The translations under genes and the position numbers were made by a program. Shown piece by piece: positions 8,196-15,695 of a DNA stretch of 28,371 nt. Source of the DNA: Bacillota bacterium (GTDB taxonomy: Bacteria; Bacillota; Clostridia; Christensenellales; Borkfalkiaceae); NCBI GenBank assembly GCA_019423125.1, contig JAHZBZ010000020.1, forward strand, positions 1-28,371. Direction: 5' to 3'. Every line of letters starts with the position of its first letter. Position 1 is the stretch's first letter. The notes beneath the pieces were generated by a model. That model saw only the letters and a list, made by a program, of their open reading frames with translations, was not told the origin of the DNA and did no database searches.

Positions 8196-8914
8196 CACAC
8201 AAAATTTCCCTCGCCGATCCACGCGGCGAGCTCGCTCATGAATTTCTTTTTGCGGGGATGGCTGATCTGCAGGACGTCCCCGTCATATAACTTGATCTCG
8301 TAGCCGTCCACCGAGGCGATGCTCCTCGGGTTGACGAGATAACAGCTGTTGCAGCGCAGAAAACGGCAGGCTTTGAGCTGTTCTTCCACCTTGCTGAGCG
8401 TGCCGACGGCGCGCACGGTCTGCCCGTCCGCCATATGGTAACAGAGTTTGTGCCCGCTGATCTCGACGTAGGTGATCTCGCGCGCGGGAACTTTCAGAAA
8501 AGACGCCCCGCTGCAGATCGCGACCTGCTGTCCCTCCTCCGCGCGGATGAGCCCCACCGCCTTGCGCATCTTCATCTCGAAGTCGCGGTACACGACGGGC
8601 TTGACCATGAAGTCCAGCGCGTCCACCGAATAGCCCTTGACCGCAAACTGTGCCATGTTGGTGACGAAGATGAGCTTTGCCCAACGGTCACTCGCGCGCA
8701 GGCGCTGTGCCGCGCGCATCCCGTCCATGCCCGGCATGAGGATGTCCATGAAGATGAGATCGAACGCGCCGCGCGTGCCGTCCAGAAAGGACACCGCGTC
8801 CGAAAAGCGCGACACCTTGACGGCAAGGCCGTTCTTTTCCGCATATTCGTCTATGAACGCGCACAGCTGTGCCGCGTCCTGCTCGTTGTCCTCCACGACT
8901 GCGATGTTGATCAT
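8195..8914 (-). CDS. LytTR-family DNA-binding response regulator, system 1
   Basis: The 239-aa regulator has an N-terminal receiver domain (INIAVVEDNEQD; acid pocket E8/D9, phosphoacceptor D57 in FMDILMPGMDGM, conserved Lys in FMVKPV). A C-terminal LytTR domain (about 130-236) carries the family hallmark FLRCNSCYLVNP. LytTR proteins bind imperfect direct repeats. The ATG at 8912-8914 follows GGGAGG with 5-nt spacing; an upstream in-frame ATG would overlap the promoter. It heads a two-gene operon with the GHKL kinase at 6900-8195. Confidence 0.94.
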   Translation of the reverse strand: MINIAVVEDNEQDAAQLCAFIDEYAEKNGLAVKVSRFSDAVSFLDGTRGAFDLIFMDILMPGMDGMRAAQRLRASDRWAKLIFVTNMAQFAVKGYSVDALDFMVKPVVYRDFEMKMRKAVGLIRAEEGQQVAICSGASFLKVPAREITYVEISGHKLCYHMADGQTVRAVGTLSKVEEQLKACRFLRCNSCYLVNPRSIASVDGYEIKLYDGDVLQISHPRKKKFMSELAAWIGEGNFV

Positions 8915-8937
8915 GGCGTCCTCCCGTTTTTTCTTCA

Positions 8938-8943
8938 ATTATA
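8938..8943 (-). promoter_or_regulatory. extended -10 promoter of two-component system 1
   Basis: The minus strand reads TGTTATAAT, an extended -10 with a perfect TATAAT at 8938-8943. The -35 region is weak (TTTTCA near 8961-8966), which suggests a regulated promoter. Expected start is near 8931, giving a short leader before GGGAGG. Confidence 0.65.
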
Positions 8944-9000
8944 ACATACGAGCGCGCGTTTGAAAACAGTTTTTTCAAAATTCGGAGACGCGAAGTGCGA

Positions 9001-9028
9001 AAAAAGGGCCCTTACGGGCCCTTTTTTC
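9001..9028 (-). terminator. symmetric intrinsic terminator after the NPCBM protein gene
   Basis: A perfectly symmetric structure: A6, GGGCCC (9007-9012), 4-nt loop, GGGCCC (9017-9022), T6. It works in either direction on paper; the gene served is the minus-strand one ending at 9046. Confidence 0.88.
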
Positions 9029-9045
9029 ACATGACGTCCTGCCGC

Positions 9046-9726
9046 TCAGGCGTAGAGCGTGCAGTCGCCCCAGCCCGTGCCGCCCTGCCCGCTCGTGTCC
9101 GTCACCTCGAGCGTGAGCGTGCGCGTCCCCTCGGGAAGGAGGACCGCGATTGCGCCGTAGTCCGTCTTCCAGCCCACGCCCGACCGCTCAAAGAGCAGGA
9201 CGCCGTCCGCATAGACGCGGAAGGTCGCGTTCGCATACATGCCCCACGGCTGATTGTCGCGGATGCTCTTGTCGATGCCGTACTTCGCGGAGAAGTAGCG
9301 CGCGCCCGTGCCCGAAATGTCGAAATGCAGGGAGATGGTGCCGTTCGCCTCGATGTAGATGCCGTCCGCAAACGCCCTCTCCTCCCCGCCCATGCAGAGC
9401 GAGACCTCCCGCTTCGCAAACGAGGAGCTCCCCTCCGCGACGGGTTCGAGCGCCGAAAGCGGCTCCGCACCCTCGTAGACGATGACGTCCACCTTTTTCA
9501 CGAGCTCGTTGCCCAGACTGTTTTTCGCCGTCAGCGTCACCGAACGGACGCCCGTCTTGTCGGTATCCACCTGCACGGAAGGGATCACAGACGTGACGGG
9601 CGCACCCGCCGCGGCGCTGTGCACGATGCTTGCATAGTCGGGCGTTTCCCCTTTGCGCACGAGGAGCGCGCTCTCCGCCGACAGGAGCGGATAGGCGGCG
9701 AGTGCCGCGGAAAGTATCTTTTTCAT
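9046..9726 (-). CDS. secreted Ig-like plus NPCBM-domain protein
   Basis: The 226-aa product begins with a signal-peptide-like stretch (MKKILSAALAAYPLLSAESA). A bacterial Ig-like domain of the DUF5011 style follows (VDTDKTGVRSVTLTAKNSLG, about 50-90). Residues about 118-226 match the NPCBM carbohydrate-binding fold, with ARYFSAKYGID, ATFRVYADGVLLFE and LTLEVTD as landmarks. No catalytic domain is present, although NPCBM usually accompanies glycosidases such as alpha-galactosidases. The protein may be a stand-alone glycan binder or a truncated remnant. The ATG at 9724-9726 has GGAGG four nt upstream. It has its own promoter and terminator. Domain calls come from pattern recognition and are moderately secure. 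Confidence 0.72.
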   Translation of the reverse strand: MKKILSAALAAYPLLSAESALLVRKGETPDYASIVHSAAAGAPVTSVIPSVQVDTDKTGVRSVTLTAKNSLGNELVKKVDVIVYEGAEPLSALEPVAEGSSSFAKREVSLCMGGEERAFADGIYIEANGTISLHFDISGTGARYFSAKYGIDKSIRDNQPWGMYANATFRVYADGVLLFERSGVGWKTDYGAIAVLLPEGTRTLTLEVTDTSGQGGTGWGDCTLYA

Positions 9727-9756
9727 GTTGCCTCCGTTTTTCACGTTCAGCACAGT

Positions 9757-9784
9757 CTTATAACAGAAAAAAACGCCTCGGCAA
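9757..9784 (-). promoter_or_regulatory. promoter of the NPCBM protein gene, overlapping the upstream terminator
   Basis: Minus strand -35 TTGCCG (9779-9784) and -10 TATAAG (9757-9762, with an extended TGT before it) have 16-bp spacing. The -35 lies inside the terminator hairpin of the preceding gene. Confidence 0.5.
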
Positions 9785-9808
9785 ACGTTCGGACGTTGCA
9801 CAAAGGCG
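9767..9808 (-). terminator. intrinsic terminator after the 228-aa gene
   Basis: On the minus strand an imperfect long hairpin (outer arms CGCCT and AGGCG, inner arms around GCAACGT and ACGTTTGC) ends in TTTTTTT (complement of 9767-9773). Confidence 0.7.
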
Positions 9809-9855
9809 CCATTTTTTGGAGGGGTTTTGCGGCAAGGCGGGACGCGTGCCGTGCG

Positions 9856-10542
9856 CTAAGAGTTTTTCTTTCTTTGCGGCGCGCTCTCTTCGCGCAGGCG
9901 TTCGGCGAGCGTGTATCCCGCGAGAAACATCGCGTCGGCAAAGCCGAAGAGACGGTCACGGCAGAAGAGATCCTCCCCTGCAAGGCTGCGCATATGTTCG
10001 ACCATGCTCACATGGAAGAGGCGAAAATCCGACCACCTCTGCACGTCCGCGAGGATGCCGAGCGACGAGAGCGCCTCGTCATACAGGCTGCCGCGTTCTT
10101 TCCATAGAGAGCGGACAAACGCGCTCGCGGCGCGGCGGCCGCAAAGGGACGCTTTGGGCTCTTCCCGCGAGACAAAGACGCCCGCGCCCAGCGCATACGC
10201 GCCCAACGTGCCGAGAAAGCGCGCCTCGCCCGAGCGGACGAGGGAACGACAGCGAAGACAGCGGGAGAGAAGGGCGAGCGAGACCGCTTCCGAGGTTTCG
10301 CACGGGAGCAGTTCGGAGGCGGGCAGAAAGCCGAATCGGTGAAGTTCGAGCGCCGCGCACGCATACATCCGTTCGCGGAAATGCAGAAGGCCGAGATCCT
10401 CGGACGGCTCGAACAGGCGGATGAGCGCCGCACGAAGGCGCGCAAAAAGCCCGCGCCCGCTCCGCTTTCCTGCGGGAGCGTCGGGTTCTGTCCAGCCGTC
10501 AAGACACACGCCCGTGTCTTTTTCTTCCATTTCCTTCCGCAT
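9856..10542 (-). CDS. hypothetical protein, unrecognised
   Basis: The 228-aa protein matches no family I recognise. It starts with a charged segment (MRKEMEEKDTGV), has no clear signal peptide or membrane helix, and is rich in Leu, Arg and Ala, suggesting a helical cytoplasmic protein. A CLRCR motif occurs near residue 90. The ATG at 10540-10542 has an AAAGGAG site 8 nt upstream, and a good promoter and terminator flank it, so it is very probably expressed. It is a single-gene unit between the NPCBM gene and element A. Confidence 0.75.
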   Translation of the reverse strand: MRKEMEEKDTGVCLDGWTEPDAPAGKRSGRGLFARLRAALIRLFEPSEDLGLLHFRERMYACAALELHRFGFLPASELLPCETSEAVSLALLSRCLRCRSLVRSGEARFLGTLGAYALGAGVFVSREEPKASLCGRRAASAFVRSLWKERGSLYDEALSSLGILADVQRWSDFRLFHVSMVEHMRSLAGEDLFCRDRLFGFADAMFLAGYTLAERLREESAPQRKKNS

Positions 10543-10562
10543 CCGATTTTCTCCTTTCGGAC

Positions 10563-10591
10563 ATTGTAACACATCCGCGCCGCTTTTTCAA
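10563..10591 (-). promoter_or_regulatory. promoter of the 228-aa hypothetical gene
   Basis: Minus strand -35 TTGAAA (10586-10591), 17-bp spacer, -10 TACAAT (10563-10568) preceded by an extended TGT. Confidence 0.72.
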
Positions 10592-10622
10592 TACCCCTGC
10601 CGCGATCGCAATCGCTTTTTAT

Positions 10623-10655
10623 AAAAAAACCGCCCGCACAACACGATTTGCGGGA
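10623..10655 (-). terminator. intrinsic terminator on the far side of element A
   Basis: On the minus strand CCCGCA, a 10-nt loop and TGCGGG are followed by CGG and TTTTTTT. No annotated gene ends here. The only sequence upstream on this strand before the next terminator is element A, so this would end any leftward transcript of that element. Confidence 0.6.
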
Positions 10656-10676
10656 CGAGATGTCGAACAGGCGCGC

Positions 10677-11016
10677 AATAAATATCCACCGGCATAGCCG
10701 GTGGTTTTTCAGTTTCGGGCAGTTAGCCCTAATACTACCAGCGGCGCGCAAGCCGCGCTTATGACGACCTGGCAGTCATGCGATTGTTACTTGCCGCCCG
10801 TTAACGGGCCTTTCCTATGCTTAACTTTCTTCTCCTATGCCTTTGCGCCTCTTTTTTGTTCCTTATTTTCCCGTTTACTTTTCTATCCTTGCTTTTTCTT
10901 CTTTTTCTTCTTTTTTGCCTTATTTCTTATTGCCTTTTCTTTTGCTCTTTTTTGTTCATCGGCATAAGCCTCTACTGAACCCCCAGACTATCTGGGGGTT
11001 TTCTAAATACAAAAAA
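10677..11016. other. AT-rich multi-hairpin element, copy A
   Basis: This ~340-bp non-coding block fills most of the gap between the 228-aa gene and the glycosyltransferase. On the plus strand it contains, in order: an 8-bp hairpin CCACCGGC-ATA-GCCGGTGG (10686-10704), a GGGC/GCCC hairpin, a GCGGC/GCCGC hairpin, a TGAC/GTCA hairpin, CCCGTTAACGGG, and a ~130-bp pyrimidine-rich core. It ends with the 10-bp hairpin AACCCCCAGA-CTA-TCTGGGGGTT followed by TTTTC. Composition is far more AT-rich and strand-skewed than the surroundings, which suggests acquired DNA. A diverged copy lies at 21273-21610 in the same orientation. Candidates are a non-autonomous IS200/IS605-type element or an unknown structured RNA. 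Confidence 0.7.
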
Positions 11017-11037
11017 TTCCCGCTCACAGAGCGGGAA
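11011..11037 (-). terminator. intrinsic terminator after the glycosyltransferase
   Basis: On the minus strand TTCCCGCTC (11029-11037), loop TGT, GAGCGGGAA (11017-11025) then TTTTTT (11011-11016). Element A begins directly at this T-tract. Confidence 0.9.
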
Positions 11038-11042
11038 AATAA

Positions 11043-12362
11043 TCACTTTTCACGGCACTTCACGCGAGGTGCGGAAGCGGGGAGACCATGCGGGATGGGC
11101 TTCCACTTCATGTTCTTATTGAAGAACGCGAGAATGTTGAGCAAGACATTGAGCAGCAGGAAGAAGGGCCAGAGCAGGACCGCGCTGACCATGACGGAGG
11201 TCTTCACCTTCGGGATGCGCCTGCGTTCAAGCAAGAGGAGCAGCAATCCCACGAGCGTGGTGCAGATATAGGAAAACACAAACCCCGCCGCAGACAGAAT
11301 TCCGTAGATCGCCCACACTCTTGCGGGATCGTGCCCGAACAGCGGACAGAGCGCGATGAGGACAAGCTGCACGATCCACAGGACCACGCCGATCAGGCCG
11401 AGCGGCAGGATGGAGACCGCAATGTCGTAGACGGAGAACTTGTTGCTCTCGGTCTTTTCCTCCCCTTCCTTCTTTTTCTTGCGGGAGAAGAGGGCGCGCA
11501 CGAGTTTGGTAAAGCGCGTGAAAAATACGATCAGGTGACCGCGCGCCCAGCGCAGGCGCTGGCGGAACATGATCTTGACGGTGGTCGGCTGTTCGTCGAA
11601 GAACTCCGCGTCGTCACAGTACACGATCTTTTTGCCCTCCGCGATCTGATCGGCGGTGAACTCCCAGTCCTCCGTGAGCGTGACGTATTCCCAGCCGTCT
11701 TTGATGATCTCGGAATTGTAGAGATACCCCGTTCCGGATATGCGCGTCGAACAGCCGCAGACGGTGCGGCCGCGCATTTCGTAGCGGCAGGCGGAGATAA
11801 AGAAAATGCCGTACAGACAGGACATGTAGTTGGCGCCGAAATTGACGGAATTGCGGTAAGAAGTGATGACCTGCTTGCCGCCCGTCGCGACGAACGCGTT
11901 GTTCATTTTCGATATGTACTCAGGCGGGAGACGATTGTCCGCATTCAGCACCAGAAAACCGTCGTAGTTCTGCCAGCCCCACTCCTCATTGATGCGCCCG
12001 ATCAGATAGCGATAGGCATAGCCGAGCGTGCACTCGTTGGGATTGTTGTACTCATAGACGGTAGCGCCCTTTTCGCGCGCGATGCGCGCCGTATCGTCAT
12101 CGCAGTTGTGCGCAACGACAAAGACCTGCAGCTTGTCCTGCGGGTAGTCGCTTGCGGCAATGCTGTCCAGCAGTCTGCCGATGACGCGCTCTTCGTTGCG
12201 CGCGGAAATAATGATCCCATACTTTTTCTTCTCATCCGTCTCGGGATACGTCTTTCTCTTGAAGATGCCTGCGATCATGAAAACGGCATAATGCAGAAGC
12301 ATGAGGAAAAAGATGCCCCAGATCCCTGCAAACACGCACAAGACGATCTCTAAGTAATTCAT
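11043..12362 (-). CDS. membrane glycosyltransferase family 2
   Basis: The 439-aa protein is a processive-type GT2 enzyme. An N-terminal membrane helix (5-33) is followed by the catalytic domain with the nucleotide-binding opening GIIISARNEERVIGRLLDS (49-67), acidic cluster CDDD (87-90), metal-binding-like NADN (140-143), TED (230-232) and the QRLRW motif (268-272). Three or four C-terminal helices (about 310-415) are separated by a Lys/Glu-rich loop (294-306). Such enzymes build polysaccharides or glycolipids at the membrane; donor and acceptor are not predictable. The ATG at 12360-12362 has only a weak upstream site (CAGG). It has its own promoter and terminator. Confidence 0.9.
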   Translation of the reverse strand: MNYLEIVLCVFAGIWGIFFLMLLHYAVFMIAGIFKRKTYPETDEKKKYGIIISARNEERVIGRLLDSIAASDYPQDKLQVFVVAHNCDDDTARIAREKGATVYEYNNPNECTLGYAYRYLIGRINEEWGWQNYDGFLVLNADNRLPPEYISKMNNAFVATGGKQVITSYRNSVNFGANYMSCLYGIFFISACRYEMRGRTVCGCSTRISGTGYLYNSEIIKDGWEYVTLTEDWEFTADQIAEGKKIVYCDDAEFFDEQPTTVKIMFRQRLRWARGHLIVFFTRFTKLVRALFSRKKKKEGEEKTESNKFSVYDIAVSILPLGLIGVVLWIVQLVLIALCPLFGHDPARVWAIYGILSAAGFVFSYICTTLVGLLLLLLERRRIPKVKTSVMVSAVLLWPFFLLLNVLLNILAFFNKNMKWKPIPHGLPASAPRVKCREK

Positions 12363-12404
12363 AATAACCTGTTCCTAACTTTTTCTTTTCCTTCGGATAA
12401 AGGA

Positions 12405-12434
12405 AGTTTATCATAGAACTTTATGTAGTGTCAA
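12405..12434 (-). promoter_or_regulatory. probable promoter of the glycosyltransferase gene
   Basis: Minus strand -35 TTGACA (12429-12434) is perfect. The best -10 is TAAACT (12405-12410) at 18 bp, an imperfect match. Confidence 0.55.
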
Positions 12435-12530
12435 GCAAATACACCTCCTATCTCACAAATGATGCTTCCTGTCCGTTTGGGCTATTCTCTCAAAGTTTGT
12501 GTCATTTTTTTGTAAGTTTAGGACATTTTG

Positions 12531-12562
12531 AAAAGGCGGGCCATATCCCGGGCCCGCCTTTT
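12531..12562 (-). terminator. intrinsic terminator of the beta-glucan operon
   Basis: On the minus strand AAAAGGCGGGCC, an 8-nt loop and GGCCCGCCTTTT form a 12-bp stem 11 bp beyond the GH3 stop. Confidence 0.9.
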
Positions 12563-12573
12563 GCCTAACTTGT

Positions 12574-15500
12574 TCAGACTGTCTCATCCTTTGCCTGTCT
12601 GCGGAAAGCGCGGACCTTGCGGAAGAGCACGACGCCCAGCACCGCGATGCCCGCCGCCGCCACGACATCCAGCGCGATCAGGATGAATTTGTAATACGCA
12701 AACCCCGGCACGAACTGAACGCCGTGCACATACCCGTTCATACCCGCCGAATTAACGACCGTGTACAGAATGTGGTGCGCCGCTTCGCGCGCATATGCCT
12801 GGTACTCGGGACGCCCTTCCAGCGAGTATTTGGTCCAGTCGACGGTGGTCAGCTTTGCGTCGCCGCCCGCCGCGATGGACTGATCGGTGAACATATAGTC
12901 GTTGACCTCATAGTCGGTCAGGACAAATCCGTTGAAGCCCCATTCTTCGCGCAAAACTCCCGTGAGAAGCGCGTAGTTGCCGCCCGCCCACGTCGCGCCG
13001 ATGCGGTTGAACGAGCTCATGATCGCCGTCGCCGCAGGCATCTGCGTCTGCTTCATCGTGTAGCCCGTGATCTTGCCGTCCGCATCCTTGATCGCCTCGT
13101 TGTAGTTGATGGTGACGTAGTTGTCCTCGATGCACATCTCGAAGGGCTTTAAGTAGATCTCGCGGATCGCCTGTTCGCCCGCCCAGGTGACGAGGCCGAG
13201 ATCGTCGCGGTGCGTCTCCTGATCGTTGACCGCGAAGTGTTTGAGGAATGCGTACATGCCCTTGGACGCCGCGCCGCGGATCGCCTCTTTGCCCATCATG
13301 CCGCTGATGAACGCATCCTCCGAATAGTACTCGAAGTTGCGCCCCGCAAACGGCGTTCTGTGGATGTTCACCGCGGGACCGTACCAGCCGACGACACCGC
13401 TGTAAAGCCCGTCTTCGCCGACGCCCTCGCCCATTTCATAGGCGAGCTGTGTATTCCAGGTGCACGCGATCATGTATTCGGTAGGCCAGGTCATCGAATA
13501 GTAGCCGTCGCCCAGCTCGACCGAGCCGTGCCCGACCACCTTGTTCAGACCCGCAGGGCCGTCGAGGTCGGTGACCTTGGGTTTGTTGATGGAATCGACC
13601 GCGGGCGAGCAGTAGCCGCACTCGGCGATCAGTTTTGCAAGCTCGCTCAACGTGATCTCGTCGAGCAGGTCTTCCCAGAGCGGATCGTTATAGTCGAGGC
13701 CGCGCAGGTCGATGAGGTCGACGCCGTTGTCCGCGCCGAAGGTGTACGTCTTTTCGGGCGCCTTGTCCTCGGAGGGATTTTTGGAGCTCTTGGAATCGAG
13801 CGCAGCCTTGAGATCCGCGTCGATCGCATGGTTGAACTGCTTGCCGCCGATCTCCGCCTCGCTTGCCGCCGTGGACGCGGTGCCGTAGCGCAAACCGTTG
13901 TTGTCCATCTTGCTCCAGTCGGAACGGGACAGGTACACCGCATCGTCCAGTTTCGCATCGTCAAAGAGGTTGGTGATCTTGCCGTCCCCCGTCGCCGTGA
14001 CCGAGTAGGTCTCCGTGTCCGTCACCGCCTGCGAATAGGTCGCGACAAGATCTTCGTCCCCTTCCGCATCCATGCCGTTTGCCGTCGAATACCCCCTCTT
14101 TGCGAGGACGTTGTTGACCGCCTTGTGCGCGTCCGAAGCCGCCGTCACATAGTAATTGCCCGCCTCGAGGATGTACGTCTTTGCGTTGTTCGCATCGTAA
14201 GAGGTGAAGTCCTTGAGGTTGATCGTGATCGTCACGTCTTCCTGCGTCTTGCCCGGCTCTATGTAATTCGTCTTAGCAAAGCCGACCAAAGACACAGACG
14301 CCTTCTCCACGCCGTACACCTCGTCGTAGTCTTCGGTGTAGGGAGACTGCACGTAGACCTGCACGACATCCATGCCCCTGCGATCGCCGTTGTTGGTGAC
14401 GTCCAGCGTCACGGTGATGTCGCCGTTTTCATCGGGTGCGGACATCTCGAAATTGCTCCACACAAAACTCGTGTACGAAAGCCCGTAGCCGAAGGGATAC
14501 AGAACGGTATCCGTATAGCTGTAATTGCCCGCGTTTTCGCGGTCGGTGACCACGTCTTCGTAGCGCGTCTCGTAGTATTTGTAGCCGACGTAGATGCCCT
14601 CGGCGTAGTTCACGTAATAGTAATCGGTGTTGCCGTAGCGGAAGTCGCCCATGTTCTGCATCGCAGGCGAAGAGAAGTTGTCATAGACAAAGGTGTCCAC
14701 GAGATGGCCCGAAGGAGAGATCTCGTTGCCCTCCTCGTCGAGGCCCGTGAGGATATTGCCCAGGCCGTAGACGCCCGTTCTGCCCGCGCCGGGCATGTTG
14801 ACGACCGCCTTGATGTTGGCGTAATCTTCCACCCAGCCCAGCTCCATCGCGTTGTTGCAGTTGACGAGAAGGATGACCGTGTCGAAGTTCTTGTTGAGGT
14901 AGTCGATGATCTCAAGCTCTGTCTTGTCAGGCTCGAGGTAGTGCTGACCCGATTCTCCGCCGAACGCCGCCATGTCGCGCGCCTCGTCGCCGCCTTCGCC
15001 GCCCGTGCGGGAAAGCACAAACATCGCAACGGTGCCGTTAAAACTGCTCACGAGCGAGGAGTCCGCCGTGATCTTCTCCAGCGGGCACTCGTTGATGCGC
15101 CAGTCGAGATCCTCTCCGTAATTGATGACGCCGTCGCCGCGCGAATAGGAGGAGGAGGAACCCGCGCCCGTCTTGTAGAAGTTCCACAGCTTTTCGTTGA
15201 CCTTGAGGCCCGCGTGCTCCAGACCCGCTTTGAGGTCCTTGGTCAGCTCGAAGCTGCCCGAACCCGAACCCGAACCGCCGCTGACCAAATCGACCGAAGA
15301 ATGGCTGAACAGGCTCAGCGTCGTGTTCTTTGCGAGCGGGAGAGCATTGTCCTCGTTTTTGAGGAGGGTGATGCCCTCCTGCGCGATCTCGGCGCACAGC
15401 GCCTCTTCATACGCGTAAAGCTCCGCGGGGCCGTCGAACGCGCTCTTGTTGTACTGCGTATCCGCACCCAGCGTGTCCCCTTTCAGGCTGTCTTCCGTCT

Positions 15501-15633
15501 TGCCGAGCGCCTGCTCGAAGATGTTGTCGAACATGGTCAGCGAAAGGACGTTGACCGTGATCGCGAAGGCGAGGATGAGCGCCATCCCGACGGCGATGAT
15601 CGATGTGACGATCGCAAATTTCTTTTTACTCAT
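12574..15633 (-). CDS. domain-permuted GH3 beta-glucosidase with membrane helices at both ends
   Basis: The 1019-aa glycoside hydrolase family 3 enzyme would release glucose from beta-linked oligosaccharides. Domain order is reversed relative to ordinary GH3. An N-terminal membrane helix (6-35) is followed by the GH3 C-terminal domain (IAQEGITLLKNEDNALPL, from about 83), then an FnIII-like domain (TLDVTNNGDRRGMDVVQVYV). The TIM-barrel domain comes last, with KHFAVNDQETH and GFVLTDYEVND, where D907 is the nucleophile (codon 12913-12915). A second membrane helix (about 975-1000) and a basic tail close the protein, so the catalytic part would be held outside by both ends. Permuted GH3 enzymes are known, for instance from Ruminococcus. 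It is last in the GH16-GH16-GH3 operon, 62 bp after the second GH16. Confidence 0.93.
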   Translation of the reverse strand: MSKKKFAIVTSIIAVGMALILAFAITVNVLSLTMFDNIFEQALGKTEDSLKGDTLGADTQYNKSAFDGPAELYAYEEALCAEIAQEGITLLKNEDNALPLAKNTTLSLFSHSSVDLVSGGSGSGSGSFELTKDLKAGLEHAGLKVNEKLWNFYKTGAGSSSSYSRGDGVINYGEDLDWRINECPLEKITADSSLVSSFNGTVAMFVLSRTGGEGGDEARDMAAFGGESGQHYLEPDKTELEIIDYLNKNFDTVILLVNCNNAMELGWVEDYANIKAVVNMPGAGRTGVYGLGNILTGLDEEGNEISPSGHLVDTFVYDNFSSPAMQNMGDFRYGNTDYYYVNYAEGIYVGYKYYETRYEDVVTDRENAGNYSYTDTVLYPFGYGLSYTSFVWSNFEMSAPDENGDITVTLDVTNNGDRRGMDVVQVYVQSPYTEDYDEVYGVEKASVSLVGFAKTNYIEPGKTQEDVTITINLKDFTSYDANNAKTYILEAGNYYVTAASDAHKAVNNVLAKRGYSTANGMDAEGDEDLVATYSQAVTDTETYSVTATGDGKITNLFDDAKLDDAVYLSRSDWSKMDNNGLRYGTASTAASEAEIGGKQFNHAIDADLKAALDSKSSKNPSEDKAPEKTYTFGADNGVDLIDLRGLDYNDPLWEDLLDEITLSELAKLIAECGYCSPAVDSINKPKVTDLDGPAGLNKVVGHGSVELGDGYYSMTWPTEYMIACTWNTQLAYEMGEGVGEDGLYSGVVGWYGPAVNIHRTPFAGRNFEYYSEDAFISGMMGKEAIRGAASKGMYAFLKHFAVNDQETHRDDLGLVTWAGEQAIREIYLKPFEMCIEDNYVTINYNEAIKDADGKITGYTMKQTQMPAATAIMSSFNRIGATWAGGNYALLTGVLREEWGFNGFVLTDYEVNDYMFTDQSIAAGGDAKLTTVDWTKYSLEGRPEYQAYAREAAHHILYTVVNSAGMNGYVHGVQFVPGFAYYKFILIALDVVAAAGIAVLGVVLFRKVRAFRRQAKDETV

Positions 15634-15663
15634 TTCCGATAAAACACTCCCGTATTTTTTTTG

Positions 15664-15685
15664 CGGAGGGCGTTGCCGCCCTCCG
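15664..15685 (-). other. intercistronic hairpin between GH16 and GH3
   Basis: GGAGGGCG (15665-15672), a 4-nt loop and CGCCCTCC (15677-15684) form an 8-9 bp stem. On the minus strand it is followed by an A-tract rather than T, so it does not look like a terminator for the operon. It may stabilise mRNA ends or modulate GH3 expression. Confidence 0.55.
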
Positions 15686-15695
15686 TCCGTTTGTT

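Noticed and set aside
10837..11271. Hydrophobic plus-strand ORF over element A (and 21324-21572 over element B) resembling a membrane peptide
   Set aside because: The Phe/Leu content follows from the pyrimidine-rich strand. The frames differ between copies and the ORF at A runs on into the antisense of the glycosyltransferase.
13210..15642. Very long plus-strand open frame opposite the GH3 gene (also 588-2447, 15804-18152, 4650-5969)
   Set aside because: These are antisense shadows of GC-rich genes. They lack ribosome binding sites and recognisable domains, while the minus-strand frames carry complete enzyme motifs.
15664..15685. Intergenic hairpin as a terminator splitting the GH16-GH3 operon
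   Set aside because: On the transcribed strand it is followed by A-rich, not T-rich, sequence, and the downstream GH3 gene has no clear promoter of its own.
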